Shown here: positions 36,489-45,815 of the stretch, in pieces | How the letters are laid out: each line of letters begins with the position of its first letter | Numbering within the stretch: position 1 is the stretch's first letter | Source of the DNA: JACKAQ01 sp965227145 | GTDB taxonomy: Bacteria; Calditrichota; Calditrichia; RBG-13-44-9; J075 | Assembly: GCA_965227145.1 (NCBI GenBank) | Contig: OZ245730.1 | Location: 3,472,001 to 3,536,000, forward strand | Length of the DNA: 64,000 bases | Direction: 5' to 3' | Notes under the pieces: generated by a model | What the model saw: only the letters and a program-made list of their open reading frames with translations | What the model was told of the DNA's origin: nothing | The model's database searches: none | Translations under genes and position numbers: made by a program

Positions 36489-37367
36489 TTGGACAAAAAA
36501 ACAGCACCGGAAATACGATTCCGCGCCATCTCACCCGAATTACGGTCGGCATACGCGCACTGCCGAAAAATCACCGAAAGCCATTACGAAAATTTTCCGG
36601 TTGCCTCGGTGTTGATGCCCCGGAAAATGCGCTGGCACGTTTACGCGATTTATGCTTTTGCCCGCCACGCCGATGATCTCGCAGACGAGCATGCGGATCG
36701 CGACGGTTTGCTGCGCTGGCGGGAGCAGTTGCACGCGGCAATTTCCGGCGAAACAACGCATCCGATTTTTTTGGCGCTGGCAAATACCATCCGGGTTTGC
36801 GATTTGCCGGTTTCGCTCTTTGACGATCTGCTGAGCGCATTTTTGCAGGATCTCGATAAAAATCGATACGAAAATCTGGCAGAGTTGCACGACTATTGCC
36901 GCCGCTCCGCCAACCCGGTCGGGCGACTGATTTTGCTGCTCAATGGCTATCGCGATGCGGAACGATTCGCCTGCTCAGACGCCATTTGCACAGCGTTGCA
37001 GCTCACCAATTTTTGGCAGGATGTTAGTATTGATCTTGCCAAAAATCGTGTGTATCTTCCGAAAGATTTTTTGGAAAAGCACCGTATTTCAGAAGATCAA
37101 CTGTTTGGCGGCGATACAAATCCGGCATTTCGCGACTGCATCCGGGTGTTGGTGCAGGAAACACGCGATTTGTTCGATACCGGAAAACCGCTGCTTTCAA
37201 GTGTCAGTTTCCGGCTGCGGATGGAGTTGCAACTCACGGTTCAGGGTGGTTTGGCGATTCTCCAAAAAATTGAAGATATAGATTACGATGTGCTGAAAAC
37301 GCGACCGAAACTGGCTAAAACGGACTGGCTCAAATTGATTTTTCGAACCATAACCAGCGGAAAATAG
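36489..37367 (+). CDS. hpnC: Squalene synthase HpnC
   Basis: A 292-residue trans-prenyltransferase-fold enzyme. In the HpnCDE pathway HpnC turns presqualene diphosphate into hydroxysqualene. The first Asp motif is in FARHADDLADEHADR (about residue 58) and the second in LTNFWQDVSIDLAKNRVYLP (about residue 178). The Tyr and Arg of YENFPVASVLMPRKMRWHVYA match the HpnC N-terminus. The start codon is TTG at 36489, since the encoded N-terminus aligns well from here. hpnD begins 8 bases downstream and hpnE 1 base after hpnD; the three form one operon making squalene from farnesyl diphosphate. Confidence 0.9.
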   Translation: MDKKTAPEIRFRAISPELRSAYAHCRKITESHYENFPVASVLMPRKMRWHVYAIYAFARHADDLADEHADRDGLLRWREQLHAAISGETTHPIFLALANTIRVCDLPVSLFDDLLSAFLQDLDKNRYENLAELHDYCRRSANPVGRLILLLNGYRDAERFACSDAICTALQLTNFWQDVSIDLAKNRVYLPKDFLEKHRISEDQLFGGDTNPAFRDCIRVLVQETRDLFDTGKPLLSSVSFRLRMELQLTVQGGLAILQKIEDIDYDVLKTRPKLAKTDWLKLIFRTITSGK

Positions 37368-37375
37368 GATTTCAT

Positions 37376-38215
37376 ATGCAACAACAAACCGAACAGCAAA
37401 TCACTTTCGAAAGCAAAAGTAACTTTCTGTATTCATTCTTTTTTCTGCCGAAAGAAAAGCGGCAGGCGATTTACACACTGTATGCTTTTTGCCGCCAAAC
37501 CGACGATATTGCAGACGATGCCAGCCCGCTGGAAAAACGCATCCGTCAGCTCAACAAATGGGAAATTGAGCTGAAAAATTGTTTCAGCCGCAAAGTTTCC
37601 AACTATTTCGATTCTGTGCAACAGGTTGCCGAGCGCTTCAAAATTCCGTTCGAATATTTTCTGGAATTGATTGCCGGCGTTCGGATGGATCTCAACCATT
37701 TGCAATACCACTCGTTCGACGATCTGAAATTGTATTGCTATCGCGTCGCGTCCTGTGTGGGGTTGATGTGCATCCAGATTTTTGGCTATCGCGATCCGAT
37801 GATCAAAGAATATGCGGAAAATTTGGGCATCGCACTGCAGTTGACCAACATCATTCGCGACGTTGGCACCGATGCAAAAATGGGACGAATTTATCTGCCC
37901 GATGATGAATTAAACCGCTTTAGCGTGGACAAAAACGAAATTATGCAAGCCGATTACAGCGATCGTTTTGTGGCATTGATGGAATTTCAGGCGCAGCGTG
38001 CCCACGAATTTTACGACAAAGCCAACGCCTGTTTGCCGGAAAATGAACGCCGGAATATGCTTGTCGCAGAAATTATGAAAAACGTCTATTTCAAGTTATT
38101 GTATAAAATAGAATCCGAAAGATTTCAGGTTCTGGAAACGCCGATCAAGCTCAGCAAGCCCGCAAAAATCTGGGTAACTGCCCGAACGGTTTCAACGATA
38201 AAAATGTTCGGCTAA
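37376..38215 (+). CDS. hpnD: Presqualene diphosphate synthase HpnD
   Basis: A 279-residue squalene/phytoene-synthase family enzyme. HpnD joins two farnesyl diphosphate molecules to presqualene diphosphate. It carries FCRQTDDIADDASP near residue 45 and LTNIIRDVGTDAKMGRIYLP near residue 160, the two Asp-rich metal-diphosphate sites. The N-terminus (SNFLYSFFFLPKEKRQAIYT) is typical. It differs from HpnC in pattern and length, so the C/D order follows the usual gene order plus these motifs rather than measured activity. Confidence 0.9.
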   Translation: MQQQTEQQITFESKSNFLYSFFFLPKEKRQAIYTLYAFCRQTDDIADDASPLEKRIRQLNKWEIELKNCFSRKVSNYFDSVQQVAERFKIPFEYFLELIAGVRMDLNHLQYHSFDDLKLYCYRVASCVGLMCIQIFGYRDPMIKEYAENLGIALQLTNIIRDVGTDAKMGRIYLPDDELNRFSVDKNEIMQADYSDRFVALMEFQAQRAHEFYDKANACLPENERRNMLVAEIMKNVYFKLLYKIESERFQVLETPIKLSKPAKIWVTARTVSTIKMFG

Positions 38216-38216
38216 A

Positions 38217-39557
38217 ATGGACAATCGCCAGGTTGTGATCATCGGCGGCGGCGTTGCCGGAATTTCCGCAGCCGTTCATGCCATCGAAAATGGCTGGCAA
38301 CCGCTGTTGCTCGAAGCCACGCCAAATCCCGGCGGTCGCGCCCGTTCCCTGTTTGCCAAAGATATTTCCCACACCATCGACAACGGACAGCATGTGCTTT
38401 CTGCTGCCTATTTTGAAACGATCTGGTTGTTAAAAAAGCTCGGCTCGATCGATGGCGTGCATTTTCAACCGGCTCTCGAAATTCATTTTCTACTAAACAA
38501 TCAGCGAAAATTTGCATTCCGCTCAAGCCGTTTTCCCGCGCCGTTTCATTTTTTGCTCCCGCTGCTGCGGCATGCGCCGCTGACTGGTGCTGACTGGCGA
38601 TTTTTGCGGCGCTTCGGGTGGCAATGGCTAACAACTTCCGCGGAAGAGCTGCGCGGCGCGACAGTCCGCGAATGGCTGGATTCCGTCGGCGACGCCCCAT
38701 TTTTGGAAAAATTATTGTGGGAACCAATCACGCTGGCAACGCTGAATACGCCGGTTCACAAAGCCAGCGCATTTTTGCTGCATCAAACTTTGAAGCTGGC
38801 ATTTTTGGACAACGCCAAAACCTGCGGATTGGGAATCCCGAAAACCGGATTGAGCGAATTGTTTGCCAAACCATTTGCAGAATATCTGGCAAAAAACGGC
38901 GGTGCGTTACGCAGCGGAACAATCGTTCGAAAAATAGTCGCAGAAAATGGCCGCATTTCTGCGTTGGAAACGCATCGCGGTGAACGGATTGAAACTGAAA
39001 GCTTAATCTCTGCAATACCGCCGCATGCGCTCGATCGAATTCTGGAATCATCGCCGGAGGCGCGAAAAACACTCTCGTTGTCACTGGATAAGTTTACGTA
39101 TTCGCCCATCATCACGGTGTATTTGTGGCTGAGAAAACCGATTCCGTCGCGATTCCCGGCAGCGCTGGTTGATTCACCGGTTCAATGGATTTTTGAATTA
39201 CCGGCGTCTGGCGATGCAAATTTGCACGGCTATTCGTTGGTGATCAGCGCCGCATTCGATCTGGCAAACGCCGAAGATCCGGCGATTCTCGAGCAGGTGA
39301 GCAGCGAATTCCGGCATTATTTTTTGGGAGATCTGCAATCGGATTTCGGGTTGACAGCACATAAAATTATTCGCGAAAAACGCGCCACATTTTTGCAAAC
39401 GCCGGAAAGCCTGCGCCATCGCCCGATGGCGGAAACCGCGATTGCCAATTTTTTTCTCGCCGGCGACTGGATTGACACAGAGCTGCCCGCAACCATCGAA
39501 AGTGCGGCGGTTAGCGGAAAAATGGCGATCGCTGCGCTGAGCGCTAAAACAGGCTGA
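38217..39557 (+). CDS. hpnE: Hydroxysqualene dehydroxylase HpnE (FAD-dependent)
   Basis: A 446-residue FAD enzyme of the amine-oxidase/desaturase fold. The FAD dinucleotide motif is VVIIGGGVAGISAAVHAIE at the N-terminus, with GGRARSLF shortly after and a C-terminal NFFLAGDWIDTELPATIESA that closes the FAD site. HpnE reduces hydroxysqualene to squalene. No squalene-hopene cyclase (shc) follows; the DUF72 gene on the opposite strand overlaps the last 14 bases. The downstream use of squalene (hopanoids or other) is therefore set elsewhere in the genome. Confidence 0.92.
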   Translation: MDNRQVVIIGGGVAGISAAVHAIENGWQPLLLEATPNPGGRARSLFAKDISHTIDNGQHVLSAAYFETIWLLKKLGSIDGVHFQPALEIHFLLNNQRKFAFRSSRFPAPFHFLLPLLRHAPLTGADWRFLRRFGWQWLTTSAEELRGATVREWLDSVGDAPFLEKLLWEPITLATLNTPVHKASAFLLHQTLKLAFLDNAKTCGLGIPKTGLSELFAKPFAEYLAKNGGALRSGTIVRKIVAENGRISALETHRGERIETESLISAIPPHALDRILESSPEARKTLSLSLDKFTYSPIITVYLWLRKPIPSRFPAALVDSPVQWIFELPASGDANLHGYSLVISAAFDLANAEDPAILEQVSSEFRHYFLGDLQSDFGLTAHKIIREKRATFLQTPESLRHRPMAETAIANFFLAGDWIDTELPATIESAAVSGKMAIAALSAKTG

Positions 39558-40419
39558 GTTGTTCCCCATCCCGCCGTTCAACCGGAAACGCGGGGAAATT
39601 ACCCACATCAACAGACGTCAATTTTTCTTTCAATATTTGGTGAAATGCGCGGCATAAATGCGGTGCGTAAAAATCGTTCGGCGAGTGAAAAAAGACGAAC
39701 GGTGCGCGTCCGTCATCAATCCAATTTGCGACGGTTGCGGCTAATTGTTGCAAAAAAGGCAGATTGGGTTTTACCGTGTTGTGTCCCACAAATCGCACAA
39801 ACGGGTGATTTCCGGTTGCCACAAATTGGGCGGGCATTTTGGGTTTGCGTTTTTGAGCGGCAATCACAAACGGGTCACCGCTTTCCATTTCATGCAATAC
39901 CGTGGTATCGAAAATCGCGCGATTTATGTTGTAATTGGCAAGCAACTCGTTCAGCACGGCGCCGGCGCCATTTTCCCGGAAAAAATCTTCGTTGCGAACT
40001 TCAACCGAATATTCAAATTCACCCGGCAATTGTTCCAGAAATCGTGCCAAAGCGGGCAGTCCTTCGCTGCCAAAACCGGGTGGCAATTGCAAAAAAAGGA
40101 TGCCCAATTTTTCCGACAATGGCGACATCGCATCAAAAAATGCAGCCAGCAATTCGTCCGTATGACCAAGTTTGTGTTCGTGCGAAATGGTTTTGGGGAA
40201 TTTGAAACTGAAGCGAAAATTTGCGGGTGTTTCAGCGTACCATCGTTTTACGGTATCTTTTTTGGGCAATCCGTAAAACGTGTTATTGCCTTCCACAGTA
40301 TTGAGCACACCGGCATATTGTTTCAAAAAATCTGCCGGACGGGCGTCAGGGCTAAAAAATTCGCCGACCCATTCGCGGTTTGCCCAAATCGGGCAGCCCA
40401 GAAAATACTGTTGTATCAT
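39544..40419 (-). CDS. DUF72 domain protein
   Basis: A 291-residue protein with the DUF72 TIM-barrel signature: YFLGCPIWANREWVGEFF at the start, then LNTVEGNNTFYGLPKKDTVKRW and FSFKFPKTISHEHKL, with PPGFGSEGLPAL in the middle. Function is unknown; the family is structurally close to phosphodiesterase or xylose isomerase-like barrels. It lies 41 bases after fxsA, in line with a three-gene operon (kinase, fxsA, DUF72) on the minus strand. Confidence 0.88.
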   Translation of the reverse strand: MIQQYFLGCPIWANREWVGEFFSPDARPADFLKQYAGVLNTVEGNNTFYGLPKKDTVKRWYAETPANFRFSFKFPKTISHEHKLGHTDELLAAFFDAMSPLSEKLGILFLQLPPGFGSEGLPALARFLEQLPGEFEYSVEVRNEDFFRENGAGAVLNELLANYNINRAIFDTTVLHEMESGDPFVIAAQKRKPKMPAQFVATGNHPFVRFVGHNTVKPNLPFLQQLAATVANWIDDGRAPFVFFHSPNDFYAPHLCRAFHQILKEKLTSVDVGNFPAFPVERRDGEQLSLF

Positions 40420-40460
40420 ACGCTGAGCCCGTTTTTCGATGGGAAATAATCAAAAATCTG

Positions 40461-40898
40461 CTATTCTTCAATCCGGTAATCGTCGGTGTATTCCGGCTTT
40501 TGGGAATATCCGCTTACAAAAACATTGCTGCGATTGCTCAAAAATCCTTTAAAACGGCGTTGCAGCCATTTCCGGATAACTGTGCGGATCGCCGGGACCA
40601 TCAACGAAAATCCGGCTAAATCGGTGAGCAATCCGGGGGTAAGCAGCACGATGCCGCCAATCAAAATCAGCAGCCCGTCCACCAGTTCGTCGGCGGGTAA
40701 TTTGCCGGTGTTCAACTCGCTGCGAATGCGATTCAGCGCCAGAAATCCCTGCGCTTTTGCCAGCGATGCGCCAATAATGCCGGTTACAACAACCATTGCC
40801 ATCGTTGGCCAAAACCCGATGGCTTCGCCCAATTTGATCAAAATGAGCATTTCGACCAGCGGAATGGTGACAAAAATAAATAGTAATTTGGCAAACAT
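40461..40898 (-). CDS. fxsA: FxsA family membrane protein
   Basis: A 145-residue protein with three hydrophobic segments (LLFIFVTIPLVEMLILIKLG, MAMVVVTGIIGASLAKAQG, LLILIGGIVLLTPGLLTDLAG). The PLVEM and TPGLLTDLxG blocks are diagnostic of FxsA, first known for suppressing F-factor exclusion of phage T7 when overproduced. A longer frame from 40982 exists; the ATG at 40898 gives the usual length and N-terminus MFAKLLF. It starts 31 bases after the hybrid kinase stop. Confidence 0.9.
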   Translation of the reverse strand: MFAKLLFIFVTIPLVEMLILIKLGEAIGFWPTMAMVVVTGIIGASLAKAQGFLALNRIRSELNTGKLPADELVDGLLILIGGIVLLTPGLLTDLAGFSLMVPAIRTVIRKWLQRRFKGFLSNRSNVFVSGYSQKPEYTDDYRIEE

Positions 40899-40929
40899 AA
40901 TTTCTCGTTCGGTTCCAGTTTTCCGGGAT

Positions 40930-42462
40930 TTAAGTGTTTCCCAACACTCTGCGGATTTTTTGACTGAACACCCGGATATCAATCGGTTTCGTCAAAATTT
41001 CCGAAACGCCCGCTGCCCGCGCATCCGAAACTGTTTCCGAATTCCGGTAACCGGTCAGCAAAATAATCGGCGTTCCCACACGTATACTGGTAATTTGCTG
41101 CGCCAGTTCCACACCGGTGAGTTCCGGCATAGTTTGGTCGGTAATTACCAGATCAAAACCGAACGGATTTTCTTTGAACAGCTCCAACGCCTGCGAGCTT
41201 TCATTGACGGCGGTTACTTTGTAACCGAGATGCTCGAGCAATTTGCGCCCGACCATCACCAGCGATTGCTCGTCATCCACCAGCAAAATGGATTCGTCGC
41301 CGCGCTCCATGTCTTCAATTTCATCCGCTTCATCCGCGCTGTCCACATCCGTTACCGGAAAATAGATGTTGAATTCCGTGCCAACGCCTGGCGTGCTGTA
41401 AATGGACATTTGCCCATAATGGCTTTTGACGATATTCTGGACAATCGATAAACCCAACCCGGTTCCCAAATCAGCCGGTTTTGTGGTAAAAAACGGATTG
41501 AAAATTTGCCGCAGCGTATCTTCATCCATCCCTTTGCCGTTGTCCTTTATTTGCAACCGAATAAAATAATCGGGTTTTGGCATCAGCTCAACTTGCTCGT
41601 CAACCCACTCATTTGTGAGCGGCTCCAACGTAAGTTCAATAATTCCGGGACTTGGGTGGATGGCGTGAAAAGCGTTGGTGCAAAGATTGATAACAATCTG
41701 GTGAATTTGGGTAATGTTAGCCATTACGCTTTCACATTCCATACTGAAATTGGTGCGAATTTCCACATTCGCGGGAATGGATGCGCGGAGCATTTTCACG
41801 GCTTCGGTGAGCACAACCTGTAACGGCACCGGTTTTTGATCCATCGAAACGCGACGGCTGTATGCAAATATTTGTTCAACCAGGTTTTTACCGCGAACGC
41901 CCGCTTTTTGAATTTGCTCGATGTAACCGCGCTGGCGATTATCTTTCGGCAATTCATACAGCGTCAATTCAGAAAAACCCAAAATTGCACCCAAAATATT
42001 ATTGAAATCGTGCGCGACACCGCTGGCGAGAACGCCCAACGCCTCTAACCGTTGCGATTGCACCAGTTGGAGCTCCAGTCGTTTCGTTCGCGTAATATCC
42101 ATCAATCCCAGATAATAGCCTTTCAGGTTGCCATTTGCATCAAAAACGGCAATGCCGTGCAGCTCCAGCACCATGTTTTCAACATTATCCAACGGGATGT
42201 CAACTTCGCAAGTTGCCCGTTCTCCGGAATCGGAAAGTTGTGTCAGAAATTGTAGAAATTTATCCTGATCTTCCAACGAAACAAAATTGATAAAACTGCT
42301 CGATACCAATTCTTCAACATCCGCATTCAGCATTGCGGCGATTTGCGAATTGGTCGAAACAATTGTTCCCGCTGCGTCCAGCGTCATATAACCGACCGGA
42401 GCCAGATCAAAATATTTAGAGTAACTGTAGGAAGAAAATTCCTCCCTTGATAAATCTGTCAC
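40930..42462 (-). CDS. Hybrid sensor histidine kinase with receiver domain
   Basis: A 510-residue soluble kinase. Residues 1-125 are a PAS-like sensor (FDLAPVGYMTLDAAGTIVS). The HisKA helix carries His151 in GVLASGVAHDFNNILGAI. The ATPase domain follows, with N box (NLCTNAFHAIH), G1 (DNGKGMDE), F (NPFFTTKP) and G2 (GTGLGLSIVQNI). A receiver domain (about residues 390-510) has SILLVDDEQSL, the acceptor Asp in FDLVITDQTMPELTG, and LTKP. It phosphorylates its own receiver or a partner; it lacks membrane helices, so the signal is cytoplasmic. fxsA and DUF72 genes lie downstream on the same strand. Confidence 0.92.
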   Translation of the reverse strand: MTDLSREEFSSYSYSKYFDLAPVGYMTLDAAGTIVSTNSQIAAMLNADVEELVSSSFINFVSLEDQDKFLQFLTQLSDSGERATCEVDIPLDNVENMVLELHGIAVFDANGNLKGYYLGLMDITRTKRLELQLVQSQRLEALGVLASGVAHDFNNILGAILGFSELTLYELPKDNRQRGYIEQIQKAGVRGKNLVEQIFAYSRRVSMDQKPVPLQVVLTEAVKMLRASIPANVEIRTNFSMECESVMANITQIHQIVINLCTNAFHAIHPSPGIIELTLEPLTNEWVDEQVELMPKPDYFIRLQIKDNGKGMDEDTLRQIFNPFFTTKPADLGTGLGLSIVQNIVKSHYGQMSIYSTPGVGTEFNIYFPVTDVDSADEADEIEDMERGDESILLVDDEQSLVMVGRKLLEHLGYKVTAVNESSQALELFKENPFGFDLVITDQTMPELTGVELAQQITSIRVGTPIILLTGYRNSETVSDARAAGVSEILTKPIDIRVFSQKIRRVLGNT

Positions 42463-42652
42463 TTACCGCTCCTGATTCAATTTAATCTCATTCGCACAGG
42501 CATATTGTTGACAACGGAAATTACCGGTCAGGATGACCGTAGATTGAATGCTTTTCTCAACTCCGCAAGAAATTAACAACAAACTAGGGGCAATCCCTCT
42601 TTCAAATCGCACAATTTTATATTTTTAATGCGAATTTTCTGAATCCGGCTAA

Positions 42653-43300
42653 TCAACGATCGAGATTTTCACGCCCGAATTTGCTGCAGATTGGACACAA
42701 TTGCGGATTGTGCCCCCGTGCAGGGCAATACTCACGCCCAAAATAAATGATTTGCAAATGTAATTTAGCCCAGCTTTCCGACGGAAAAATTGCTTTGAGA
42801 TCTTTTTCCGTTTGCTCAACATTTTTGCCGGACGATAATCCCCACCGGTATGCCAGCCGGTGAATGTGGGTATCTACCGGAAATGAGGGAACGCCAAAAG
42901 CCTGCGTCATTACCACAGATGCCGTTTTGTGCCCAACACCGGGCAACGCTTCCAGATCTTCAAATGTTGCCGGAACTTCGCCATCAAATTTATCCAGCAA
43001 AATTTGCGATAATTCATATATCGCTTTGGATTTTCGCGGCGAAAGCCCGCACGGACGAATAATTTCCTGAATATCTGCGACAGCAAGCTTTACCATATTT
43101 TCCGGTGTTTTCGCCCGCTCGAATAATATTGGCGTCACTTTGTTCACCCGTTCATCCGTGCATTGCGCAGAAAGCAGCACCGCGATGAGCAGTGTGTAAG
43201 CGTCTTCATGTTTCAGAGGTATCGGAGGGTTGGGATACAGCCGGTTCAAAATCTCCGCAATCGCTGCCGCTTTTTCAGAAAAATCTGTTGTTGCTGTCAT
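42653..43300 (-). CDS. nth: Endonuclease III (DNA glycosylase/AP lyase)
   Basis: A 215-residue base-excision repair enzyme that removes oxidised pyrimidines and cleaves the abasic site. The helix-hairpin-helix motif is in LPGVGHKTASVVMTQAF with the catalytic Lys, followed by PVDTHIHRLAYR with the catalytic Asp. The C-terminal cysteine cluster is unusual: the E. coli pattern is C-x6-C-x2-C-x5-C, whereas here the visible Cys lie in EYCPARGHNPQLCPICSKFG (C-x9-C-x2-C), so binding of the 4Fe-4S cluster is uncertain. Confidence 0.92.
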   Translation of the reverse strand: MTATTDFSEKAAAIAEILNRLYPNPPIPLKHEDAYTLLIAVLLSAQCTDERVNKVTPILFERAKTPENMVKLAVADIQEIIRPCGLSPRKSKAIYELSQILLDKFDGEVPATFEDLEALPGVGHKTASVVMTQAFGVPSFPVDTHIHRLAYRWGLSSGKNVEQTEKDLKAIFPSESWAKLHLQIIYFGREYCPARGHNPQLCPICSKFGRENLDR

Positions 43301-43511
43301 TTAATTTATTGTTTCAATCTATATTTTTTTAAAATACGTGTAGCAAAATTTAACAAACTATTTCCAAAAAAAAAGAATCGATTGGAATTATCATAATTTT
43401 CATAGCGAAAAACCTGTTTTTTTGAAAGGATTTCCATCCGTTATCAAAGGGAATTATATTTCGCAATCATTTTTAACAGGTTAAACTCAATACAATATAC
43501 GGAGTGTTTTT

Positions 43512-44024
43512 ATGAGTGATCAAAAAACTGTTACGTCACGTGGCAATGTGCTCAATTTGGTTGGTGAAAATATTTCTATTGGACAAAAAGCACCGGATTT
43601 TTCTGCAATTGGGTTGGATGGCCAGTTAAAGTCCATCAGCGATTTTGCAGGAAAGACAATAATAATTTCTGCAGTACCTTGCCTGGACACCGGTGTTTGC
43701 GATATGGAAACCCGACGGTTTAATGAAATAGCGGGGCAACTTGGCGATGATGTTGTCATTTTAACCATTAGTGTAGATTTACCACCTGCCCAAAAACGCT
43801 GGTGCGGCGCAACAGGAGTTGACAAAGTTGTTCTGCTTTCTGATCACCGGACTGTTTCGTTCGGCACGAATTATGGTGTGTTAATAAAAGAATGGCGTCA
43901 ACTGGCACGTTCGGTATTTATTGTGGATAAAAAGGGCATCCTTCAATACAACCAATTGGTTCCGGATATTGCTCAGCAACCGGATTACGACGATGTTATC
44001 GCAGCAACAAAAAAACTGATGTAA
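43512..44024 (+). CDS. tpx: Thiol peroxidase Tpx
   Basis: A 170-residue peroxiredoxin of the Tpx class. The peroxidatic Cys is in AVPCLDTGVCDMETRRFNE and the resolving Cys in KRWCGATGVDKV; the N-terminal APDFSAIGLDG and C-terminal DYDDVIAATKKLM are typical. It reduces hydroperoxides using thioredoxin. CGGAGTG is just before the ATG. The preceding 210 bases hold its promoter region, with no clear boxes. The gene stands alone, with a terminator after it. Confidence 0.93.
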   Translation: MSDQKTVTSRGNVLNLVGENISIGQKAPDFSAIGLDGQLKSISDFAGKTIIISAVPCLDTGVCDMETRRFNEIAGQLGDDVVILTISVDLPPAQKRWCGATGVDKVVLLSDHRTVSFGTNYGVLIKEWRQLARSVFIVDKKGILQYNQLVPDIAQQPDYDDVIAATKKLM

Positions 44025-44048
44025 ATAGACTATTTTTCAATTTTCATT

Positions 44049-44082
44049 CAAAAGGTTTTCACGGCGCTGTGGAAACCTTTTG
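44049..44082 (+). terminator. Terminator-like hairpin after tpx
   Basis: CAAAAGGTTTTCAC and GTGGAAACCTTTTG pair around a 6-base loop (one mismatch or bulge), followed by TTGTT. It begins about 25 bases after the tpx stop. Confidence 0.65.
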
Positions 44083-44181
44083 TTGTTAGAGATGTTATAT
44101 TTCAAACGGCATGCGATCATGTTTTGGGCGATGTGCCGCAATGAATAAATTTTGTTAACGGAACTGAACATTCGGACATCC

Positions 44182-45486
44182 ATGAAACCGCCGGTAAAAT
44201 CACCACATCTATTTCTTTATCTGCTTATTTTTTTTGTATTTACATCTCTCTACTTTTGGGGATGTACCGAGCGGGGACGCAGCAACCCGTTTGAACCCGG
44301 AGAAAACGACGAGGTAATTTCGCTATCGCTGTTGCCGGAATCAGACCAGATTACGCTGCGCTGGCAACTCAACCGACAGGTTGAGGATATCACAGGCTTC
44401 CGGATTTATCGCTCAATCGGTAACCCGGACAGTCTGGCAGAATTCCAGAATTTGTCTCAATCCGCCGGCCAGTTCACCGATTTTCAGGTTCAGCCCGGGC
44501 AACGCTATTACTACCGGGTTTCCGTGCTCGGCACAAATGTGGAATCCACCCCCTCAAAGGTGGAAAGCGCGCTCATCGGAAACGGAAAATGGTGGGTGCT
44601 CACCACCGACGACCGCAATGTGAAGCTGCTCAGTTACGATTTGCAACACACCCTCCGCGATTACCGGACCGAATTTTTATCCGAAAACTGGGCGACACCG
44701 ACATCCGGCGATTCGCTGTTTTGGTTTAGCACGCCGACCTACGTCAAAAGCATCGTCAGTTTGAACCGGCAAACCGGACGGGAACGGTTTTTCTATTTCG
44801 ATTCGCTGTCCAAAGCCGAGGATCTGTTTTTTAACGTGAATGAACGGCAACTGTATTTGCTCGATAATTTGCGCAAACGGCTGTTTGTGCTGTTCAATAA
44901 TAATTTAATCGGCATCACAAAACTGGACGAAAACCGCGATTACCGGCGAATCAAACAAAGTGCTGCAAGCGATGCCGTTTGGGTGATGAGCGATCAGGCA
45001 ATTTCACGATATGAAATCAGTTCCGGTGTTGCGCGGCTAACCGCCGATTGGCCGTTTGATAGCGGCTTTACCGGGCGGGATATTGCTGTATTTAGCGGAA
45101 CTGTTTATGCGCTTTCCGCCGGAACAAATGCCAGCCAGCTGTTGCAAATCGATAATCAAAATAATACAACACCGATCAGTTTGCAGGGACGTTACCGCAA
45201 GGTTACCGTAACCGGAGCCGACGCCATATTTCTGGCGCAGGAAATTGATGGCAGCGACGACGCACTGGTGAAAATTAACGCGGCCGGACAGGAAATTTTC
45301 CGCAAAGCGGAATTCGGCAGCATCGAAGCCATCGGCATAAATCCGGCAGACCAAACCATCGTGGTGGCGGATATTGGTCGCAGCATCGTTTCCCTGCACG
45401 ATCCGCAGGGCAACCGCATCAGCGAATCCCGAAACAGCGCCGGCAACCGTATTTTATCGGAACCACTGGAATTGCTGCTCGATTAA
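44182..45486 (+). CDS. Lipoprotein with fibronectin-type III domain and beta-propeller-like body
   Basis: A 434-residue exported lipoprotein: signal helix LFLYLLIFFVFTSLYFWG with lipobox Cys in FWGC|TERG. An FN3 module follows (about residues 40-125, with ITLRWQ, ITGFRIYRS and YYYRVSVLG). The rest has repeated strand patterns (such as WWVLTTDDRNVKLLSYD) suggesting a propeller or repeat fold. There is no catalytic motif. The start is ATG at 44182; an in-frame TTG at 44152 is less likely because the signal peptide would be pushed inward. The gene stands alone. Confidence 0.78.
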   Translation: MKPPVKSPHLFLYLLIFFVFTSLYFWGCTERGRSNPFEPGENDEVISLSLLPESDQITLRWQLNRQVEDITGFRIYRSIGNPDSLAEFQNLSQSAGQFTDFQVQPGQRYYYRVSVLGTNVESTPSKVESALIGNGKWWVLTTDDRNVKLLSYDLQHTLRDYRTEFLSENWATPTSGDSLFWFSTPTYVKSIVSLNRQTGRERFFYFDSLSKAEDLFFNVNERQLYLLDNLRKRLFVLFNNNLIGITKLDENRDYRRIKQSAASDAVWVMSDQAISRYEISSGVARLTADWPFDSGFTGRDIAVFSGTVYALSAGTNASQLLQIDNQNNTTPISLQGRYRKVTVTGADAIFLAQEIDGSDDALVKINAAGQEIFRKAEFGSIEAIGINPADQTIVVADIGRSIVSLHDPQGNRISESRNSAGNRILSEPLELLLD

Positions 45487-45815
45487 TAAATTTTTCGCCC
45501 CCACCGGTATTCCTGAAAAATAAAAAATATTATTGCATCTAAAATCGTGTAATCCCGTTATCTGATATAAAAATCGTGAAATATATTTTGATTACTCGTC
45601 CGTACGGGTTATTTTATATGCTAAAAAATCAATGCGAAAAATAAATTTTCGCAAGCTGTTGTATCTGTTGAAAATACGATCGTCTCAATTATCTGGGATA
45701 ATCAAGATTTTATAAGATTTTGTTCCGTTTAAAATGCAAAAAAATGTGGCATCGGGTAACAACTCAGGTATTACCCACGTAGATAATGCACTGCCTGTAT
45801 TAGAAGGAGGAATGG
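45487..45815. promoter_or_regulatory. A+T-rich intergenic region upstream of the partner-switching operon
   Basis: A 329-base gap. It contains two direct copies of AAAATCGTG (45541 and 45570), a CCGTACGG palindrome (45600-45607), an inverted repeat GGGTAA...TTACCC (45754-45776) and the strong ribosome binding site AGAAGGAGG (45802-45810). One or more of these may be control sites for the downstream operon; no promoter could be fixed. Confidence 0.4.
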
